From Armatimonadota bacterium (GTDB taxonomy: Bacteria; Sysuimicrobiota; Sysuimicrobiia; Sysuimicrobiales; JACQTN01), in the NCBI GenBank assembly GCA_016210785.1, contig JACQTN010000461.1, positions 1 through 8,057 of the forward strand: a stretch of 8,057 bases of DNA, in the 5' to 3' direction. This document shows positions 5,383 through 8,057 of the stretch, piece after piece (the stretch's first letter is position 1; every line of letters starts with the position of its first letter). Position numbers and translations under genes: made by a program. The notes beneath the pieces were generated by a model. That model worked only from the letters and a program-made list of their open reading frames with translations, was not told where the DNA came from and did not search any database.

Positions 5383-6049
5383 GGCGGCGGCGGGCCAGGA
5401 CTCGCCCCAGCACCACCCCGGCCGCGAACCCGCCGATGTGCGCCCACCAGGCCACCATCGACCCGCCACCCAACCCCACCGCCAGAATCCCGTTGGCGAA
5501 CTGGAGCAGAAACCACAGCGGCAGGTAGATGTACGCCTGGATCTCCACCACCTGCGCGAACCACCCCAGCGGCACCAGCGACACGATCCGCGCGCCTGGG
5601 AACAGCACCAGGTACGCCCCCAGCACGCCGGCGATGGCGCCGCTGGCGCCGATGGTAGGCACGGTGGAGGACGGGTGCGTGAAGGCGTGCGCCAGGCTGC
5701 CGGCGATGCCACCGGCCAGATAGAAGAGGAGGAACCGGCCGCGCCCCATGGCGTCCTCCACGTTGTCGCCGAAGATCCACAGGTACCAGAGGTTGCCGAT
5801 CAGGTGGACCCAGCCGCCGTGAAGGAACATGGAGGTGATCAGGGTCAGGGAAGGCGGGACGCCCTCCGGCGGCGCGCGGCCGGTGAGCGCGGCGGGGATC
5901 ATCCCGTAGCGCCGCAGCGCCTCCGCGGTGCCCGGCTCCGGGCCGACGCCATAGAAGGTGTAGAGGAAGGCCGCGGCGCAGGCGGCCACGATGGCGTAGA
6001 TGACGACGGGCCGGGTGCGGGCAGGGTTGGCGTCGTATAGCGGGATCAA
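5369..6049 (-). CDS. Rhomboid family intramembrane serine protease (226 aa)
   Basis: A six- or seven-helix membrane protease that cleaves transmembrane substrates within the bilayer. The catalytic Ser136 lies in the GASG motif (PTIGASGAIAG, 131-141), and the partner His204 lies in WWAHIGGFAAG (201-211). The HGGWVHLIGN segment (77-86), with Asn86, forms the usual oxyanion region. WYLWIFGDNVEDAMGR (88-103) is the typical L1-loop/TM2 region. Both catalytic residues are present, so it should be active. Substrates cannot be predicted. The start is a TTG: the N-terminus IPLYDANPAR matches the family's usual MIPLxDxNP beginning, and GAGGA lies about 10 nt upstream, at the edge of the repeat at 6061-6103. 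The last few residues (RRRPRP) are encoded in or next to the transposase relic, so the native C-terminal tail may have been replaced. It lies 64 nt after the MgtC-like gene. Confidence 0.93.
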   Translation of the reverse strand: MIPLYDANPARTRPVVIYAIVAACAAAFLYTFYGVGPEPGTAEALRRYGMIPAALTGRAPPEGVPPSLTLITSMFLHGGWVHLIGNLWYLWIFGDNVEDAMGRGRFLLFYLAGGIAGSLAHAFTHPSSTVPTIGASGAIAGVLGAYLVLFPGARIVSLVPLGWFAQVVEIQAYIYLPLWFLLQFANGILAVGLGGGSMVAWWAHIGGFAAGVVLGRVLARRRRPRP

Positions 6050-6060
6050 AGTTCAGTGTT

Positions 6061-6103
6061 CCTCTTCCCCCTCTCCCGATGGGAGAGGGCAAGGGTGAGG
6101 GGG
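6061..6103 (-). repeat. Compact copy of a short intergenic repeat with hairpin
   Basis: On the minus strand it reads CCCCCTCACCCT, two bases, then the 9-bp hairpin CCCTCTCCC-ATC-GGGAGAGGG (6089-6081 with 6077-6069), then GAAGAGG. It occupies the gap between the MgtC-like gene and the rhomboid gene. The same blocks occur at 3358-3457. Elements of this kind (CCCTCACCC...CCTCTCCC/GGGAGAGG) are widely scattered between genes of GC-rich bacteria. Confidence 0.6.
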
Positions 6104-6113
6104 CGACGCACCT

Positions 6114-6770
6114 CTACTCTTCCCAGTGGACTCCTTCCACGCCCTCGATCTCGCCCAGCTCCACGAGCAGCCGCTCCCGGTTCACGCGCGACGGCACCCG
6201 CACGGCCATCGAGATGTTGACCCTGTTGTCTCCCTTGTCCTCCATGATGACCTGTTCGATGTTCACCCCGTACCCGCCCAGGATGGTGCCGATGCGCCCC
6301 AGCAGGCCGGGCCGGTCGTTGGTGAGGAGGCTGAGGGTGGTGATGCCGCGCCTGGGAAATTTCTGCTCGATGCGCTTGAAGAAGACCAGCACCGCGCCCA
6401 CGATGACGGTGGTGATCACGGCGCCGAAGTAGTAGCCTACGCCCACCGCGGTGCCGATGGCCGCCACGGTCCACAGGCTGGCCGCGGTGGTGAGGCCCTG
6501 GACGGTGGCGCCGCTGCGCCAGATGGTCCCCGCGCCCAGGAAGCCGATGCCCACCACGATATTGGCGGCGACGCGGGAGGGATCGGCACCCGATCCGAAG
6601 AAGCCCTCGCGGGACACGAGGGTGAACAGCGCGGCGCCGACACAGACCAGAATGTGGGTGCGGAATCCAGCGGGCTTCTCGACGCTCTCGCGCTCGATGC
6701 CGATCAGGCCACCGAGCAGCACGGCCAGACACAGCCGCACAAACACTTCCCACCAGACCAGGCCGTTCAA
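6114..6770 (-). CDS. MgtC/SapB family membrane protein with C-terminal ACT-like domain (218 aa)
   Basis: An integral membrane protein of the MgtC/SapB family. The N-terminal domain (about 5-132) holds the conserved segments LLGGLIGIERE (18-28), GFRTHILVCVGAALFTLVS (35-53), VAANIVVGIGFLGAGTIWR (67-85) and VQGLTTAASLWTVAAIGTAVG (90-110), forming about four or five helices. Residues about 141-218 form an ACT-like regulatory domain (LLTNDRPGLLGRIGTIL, 148-164), as in the longer MgtC relatives. Family members have been linked to magnesium limitation, virulence and F1Fo-ATPase control in pathogens. The function in free-living bacteria is unsettled. The proposed start is a TTG whose last two bases are part of the ispG stop codon (TTGA), with GAGGAGG 13 nt upstream. 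A GTG nine codons in is possible but would remove conserved N-terminal residues. Overlap indicates translational coupling to ispG. Confidence 0.9.
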   Translation of the reverse strand: MNGLVWWEVFVRLCLAVLLGGLIGIERESVEKPAGFRTHILVCVGAALFTLVSREGFFGSGADPSRVAANIVVGIGFLGAGTIWRSGATVQGLTTAASLWTVAAIGTAVGVGYYFGAVITTVIVGAVLVFFKRIEQKFPRRGITTLSLLTNDRPGLLGRIGTILGGYGVNIEQVIMEDKGDNRVNISMAVRVPSRVNRERLLVELGEIEGVEGVHWEE

Positions 6771-7921
6771 GCCGGTTGCGGCGCCTCCTCGGCGCTCGTC
6801 GCCGTCAGGGTCCCGCCCGCCTCTTCGATGCCCTGCGCCTCGCCGTCGGCATCGTGGCCGTACTTCTCGCGCGCGATGGCGCGCACGTGCTCCATCAACC
6901 GGTCCAGCAGCTCCGGCTCGGGATGGCTGGCCACCACGCGCCCGTCGCGGAAGATGAGCCCCATGCCCCGGCCGCAGGCGATGCCCACGTCGGCCATGCG
7001 GGCCTCGCCTGGCCCGTTGACGGCGCACCCCATCACCGCCACCTTCACCGGCGCCTTCATGCGCTGCAGGCGGCGCTCCACCTCCTGCGCGATGTTGATG
7101 ATGTCCACCTCCGCCCGGCCGCAGGACGGGCAGGCGATAAGCTGGACGCCGCGGGCGCGCAGGTTGAGCGCCTTGAGCATCTCGTAGGCGACCTTGACCT
7201 CTTCTGTGGGATCGGCCGCCAGCGATACCCGGATCGTGTCACCGATGCCCTGCGCCAGGACGGCGCCGATGCCCACCGCGGACTTGATGCTGCCCGCCCA
7301 CGCCGTGCCGGCCTCCGTGATGCCCACGTGCAGCGGGTAGGCGCACCGCTCCGCCATCATGCGGTAGGCCTCGATGGCCATGGGCACCTCGCTGCCCTTC
7401 ACCGAGACCACGATGTCCTGGAAGTCCATGTCCTCCAGAACCTTGATCTCCTCCACGGCGCTTTCTACCAGCGCCTCCGCGCATGGCCGGCCGAAGCGCC
7501 GCAGCATCGCCTTGGAGAGGGACCCGATGTTGGCGCCCACCCGGATCGGCACGCCCCGCGCCCTGGCCTCGCGCGCCACCACCCTCACCCACTCCGGCTT
7601 GCCGATGTTGCCCGGATTGATGCGCAGCTTATCGATGCCCGCTTCCAGCGCCGCCAGCGCCAGGCGGTAGTCGAAGTGGATGTCGGCCACCACGGGCACC
7701 GGGCTGCGGGAGCGGATCTCCCGCAGGGCCCGCGCCGCCTCCCGGTCGGGCACGGCCACCCGCGCGATCTCGCAACCCTCCGCGGCCAGCGCGTAGATCT
7801 GGACCAGCGTCGCCTCCACGTCCCGGGTGTCCGTGATGGTCATAGACTGGACCGAGACGGGCGCGCCGCCCCCGATCTCCACGCTCCCGACCTTCACCTT
7901 GCGGGTCGTCAGCCGGTGCAT
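6767..7921 (-). CDS. ispG: 4-hydroxy-3-methylbut-2-enyl diphosphate synthase (IspG/GcpE, 384 aa)
   Basis: IspG is the penultimate enzyme of the MEP pathway. It reductively converts methylerythritol cyclodiphosphate to HMBPP using a [4Fe-4S] cluster and an electron donor such as ferredoxin or flavodoxin, in the cytoplasm. The start region RKVKVGSVEIGGGAPVSVQS, the TIM-barrel part (VADIHFDYRLALAA, KLRINPGNIG, VPIRVGANIGSL, DIVVSVKGSE, LHVGITEAGT) and the cluster domain are all present. Cys264 and Cys267 (CPSC) and Cys299 (MGCAVNGPGE) are the three cluster ligands, and Glu306 is the fourth. The ATG at 7921 is preferred because GGAGGA lies 4-5 nt upstream. A GTG at 7936 is less likely. The protein ends in an acidic, Ala/Glu-rich tail of about 25-30 residues beyond the usual end. 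It has its own promoter and heads the run with the MgtC-like and rhomboid genes. The dxr and rseP genes often found upstream are not visible. Confidence 0.96.
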   Translation of the reverse strand: MHRLTTRKVKVGSVEIGGGAPVSVQSMTITDTRDVEATLVQIYALAAEGCEIARVAVPDREAARALREIRSRSPVPVVADIHFDYRLALAALEAGIDKLRINPGNIGKPEWVRVVAREARARGVPIRVGANIGSLSKAMLRRFGRPCAEALVESAVEEIKVLEDMDFQDIVVSVKGSEVPMAIEAYRMMAERCAYPLHVGITEAGTAWAGSIKSAVGIGAVLAQGIGDTIRVSLAADPTEEVKVAYEMLKALNLRARGVQLIACPSCGRAEVDIINIAQEVERRLQRMKAPVKVAVMGCAVNGPGEARMADVGIACGRGMGLIFRDGRVVASHPEPELLDRLMEHVRAIAREKYGHDADGEAQGIEEAGGTLTATSAEEAPQPA

Positions 7922-7948
7922 GCAGTCCTCCGGTGTCACAGTGTCCCC

Positions 7949-7978
7949 ATTCTGGCCTCGCCCGCTACGCGGTGTCAA
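7949..7978 (-). promoter_or_regulatory. Probable sigma70-type promoter of ispG
   Basis: A perfect -35 box TTGACA (7978 to 7973) is followed after 18 nt by CAGAAT (7954 to 7949), a 4-of-6 match to the -10 consensus. The start would fall near 7942, leaving a leader of only about 20 nt that includes the GGAGGA ribosome binding site. It sits between the stop of the upstream gene (7995) and ispG. Confidence 0.62.
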
Positions 7979-7994
7979 GCCTGCCGCGCCCGGC

Positions 7995-8057
7995 TTAGCA
8001 GTGCGTCTGGGAAATCCGCATTGCGTCCATGCGCAGGACCGGCTGGGCCGAGTCCGA
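7995..8057 (-). CDS. C-terminal end of an unidentified gene, cut by the window edge
   Basis: The minus strand enters the window in an open frame of 20 codons (SDSAQPVLRMDAMRISQTHC) ending in TAA. Eighteen of the 20 third codon positions are G or C, as in the intact genes. The competing frame that ends at about 7978 has a low share of G or C at that position. The fragment is too short to identify, and I see no rseP-like C-terminus, although rseP often precedes ispG. The promoter between this gene and ispG suggests they can be transcribed separately. Confidence 0.5.
   Translation of the reverse strand, partial: SDSAQPVLRMDAMRISQTHC

Noticed and set aside
5251..5395. Protein-like minus-strand stretch after the rhomboid (KLAAFEGVEDDEALLGTW), suggesting a frameshifted C-terminal extension
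   Set aside because: No start codon exists in this frame near the junction, and the sequence is the antisense reading of the transposase-like N-terminus, which accounts for its ordered look.
6126..7187. Plus-strand open frame (353 codons)
   Set aside because: It is antisense to the MgtC-like gene and ispG, both of which have clear family motifs. The plus-strand product is His/Asp/Gly-rich low-complexity sequence.
7978..8057. Alternative open frame at the right edge ending in DALLSRARQA
   Set aside because: Only about half of its third codon positions are G or C, against 18 of 20 in the frame ending at 7995, and it would run into the ispG -35 box.

Overview
The window comes from a GC-rich bacterial chromosome (third codon positions are mostly G or C). 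All the intact genes lie on the minus strand, so in transcription order it reads from right to left. A bacterial host is indicated by a MEP-pathway ispG, a classical SAM-I (S-box) riboswitch and near-consensus sigma70 promoters (TTGACA with TATAGT, TACAAT or CAGAAT). The methionine adenosyltransferase is of the archaeal sequence family, which occurs in bacteria only sporadically. Together these suggest a deep-branching or poorly sampled high-GC phylum. I cannot name the taxon from sequence alone.

Right part (8057 to about 5370): the last 20 codons of an unidentified gene, then a promoter and a likely three-gene run: ispG (isoprenoid precursor synthesis), an MgtC/SapB-type membrane protein with a C-terminal ACT-like domain that starts inside the ispG stop codon, and a rhomboid intramembrane serine protease. 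A short repeat sits between the last two genes. The 3' end of the rhomboid gene abuts a plus-strand relic of a transposase N-terminus.

Middle (5220 to 3500): the most informative part of the window. A strong promoter drives a leader containing a complete SAM-I aptamer and a textbook intrinsic terminator. A 9-nt perfect complementarity between the aptamer and the terminator provides the antiterminator. The regulated gene is the archaeal-type S-adenosylmethionine synthetase, so SAM feeds back on its own synthesis. A 17-bp hairpin follows the gene.

Left part (3360 to 1): a lipoprotein with a seven-bladed TolB/WD40-like propeller, a G-quadruplex-capable tract, a promoter, an fmdB-type zinc-ribbon gene, and a 595-residue secreted or membrane protein of unknown function with a glutamine-amidotransferase-like region. 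The window ends in what may be the start of another gene.

I did not see a CRISPR array, tRNA, rRNA or complete mobile element. Nothing here is clearly a new multi-gene system. The points most worth following up are the archaeal-type enzyme under a bacterial riboswitch, the geometry of that switch, the transposase relic and the unknown membrane protein.
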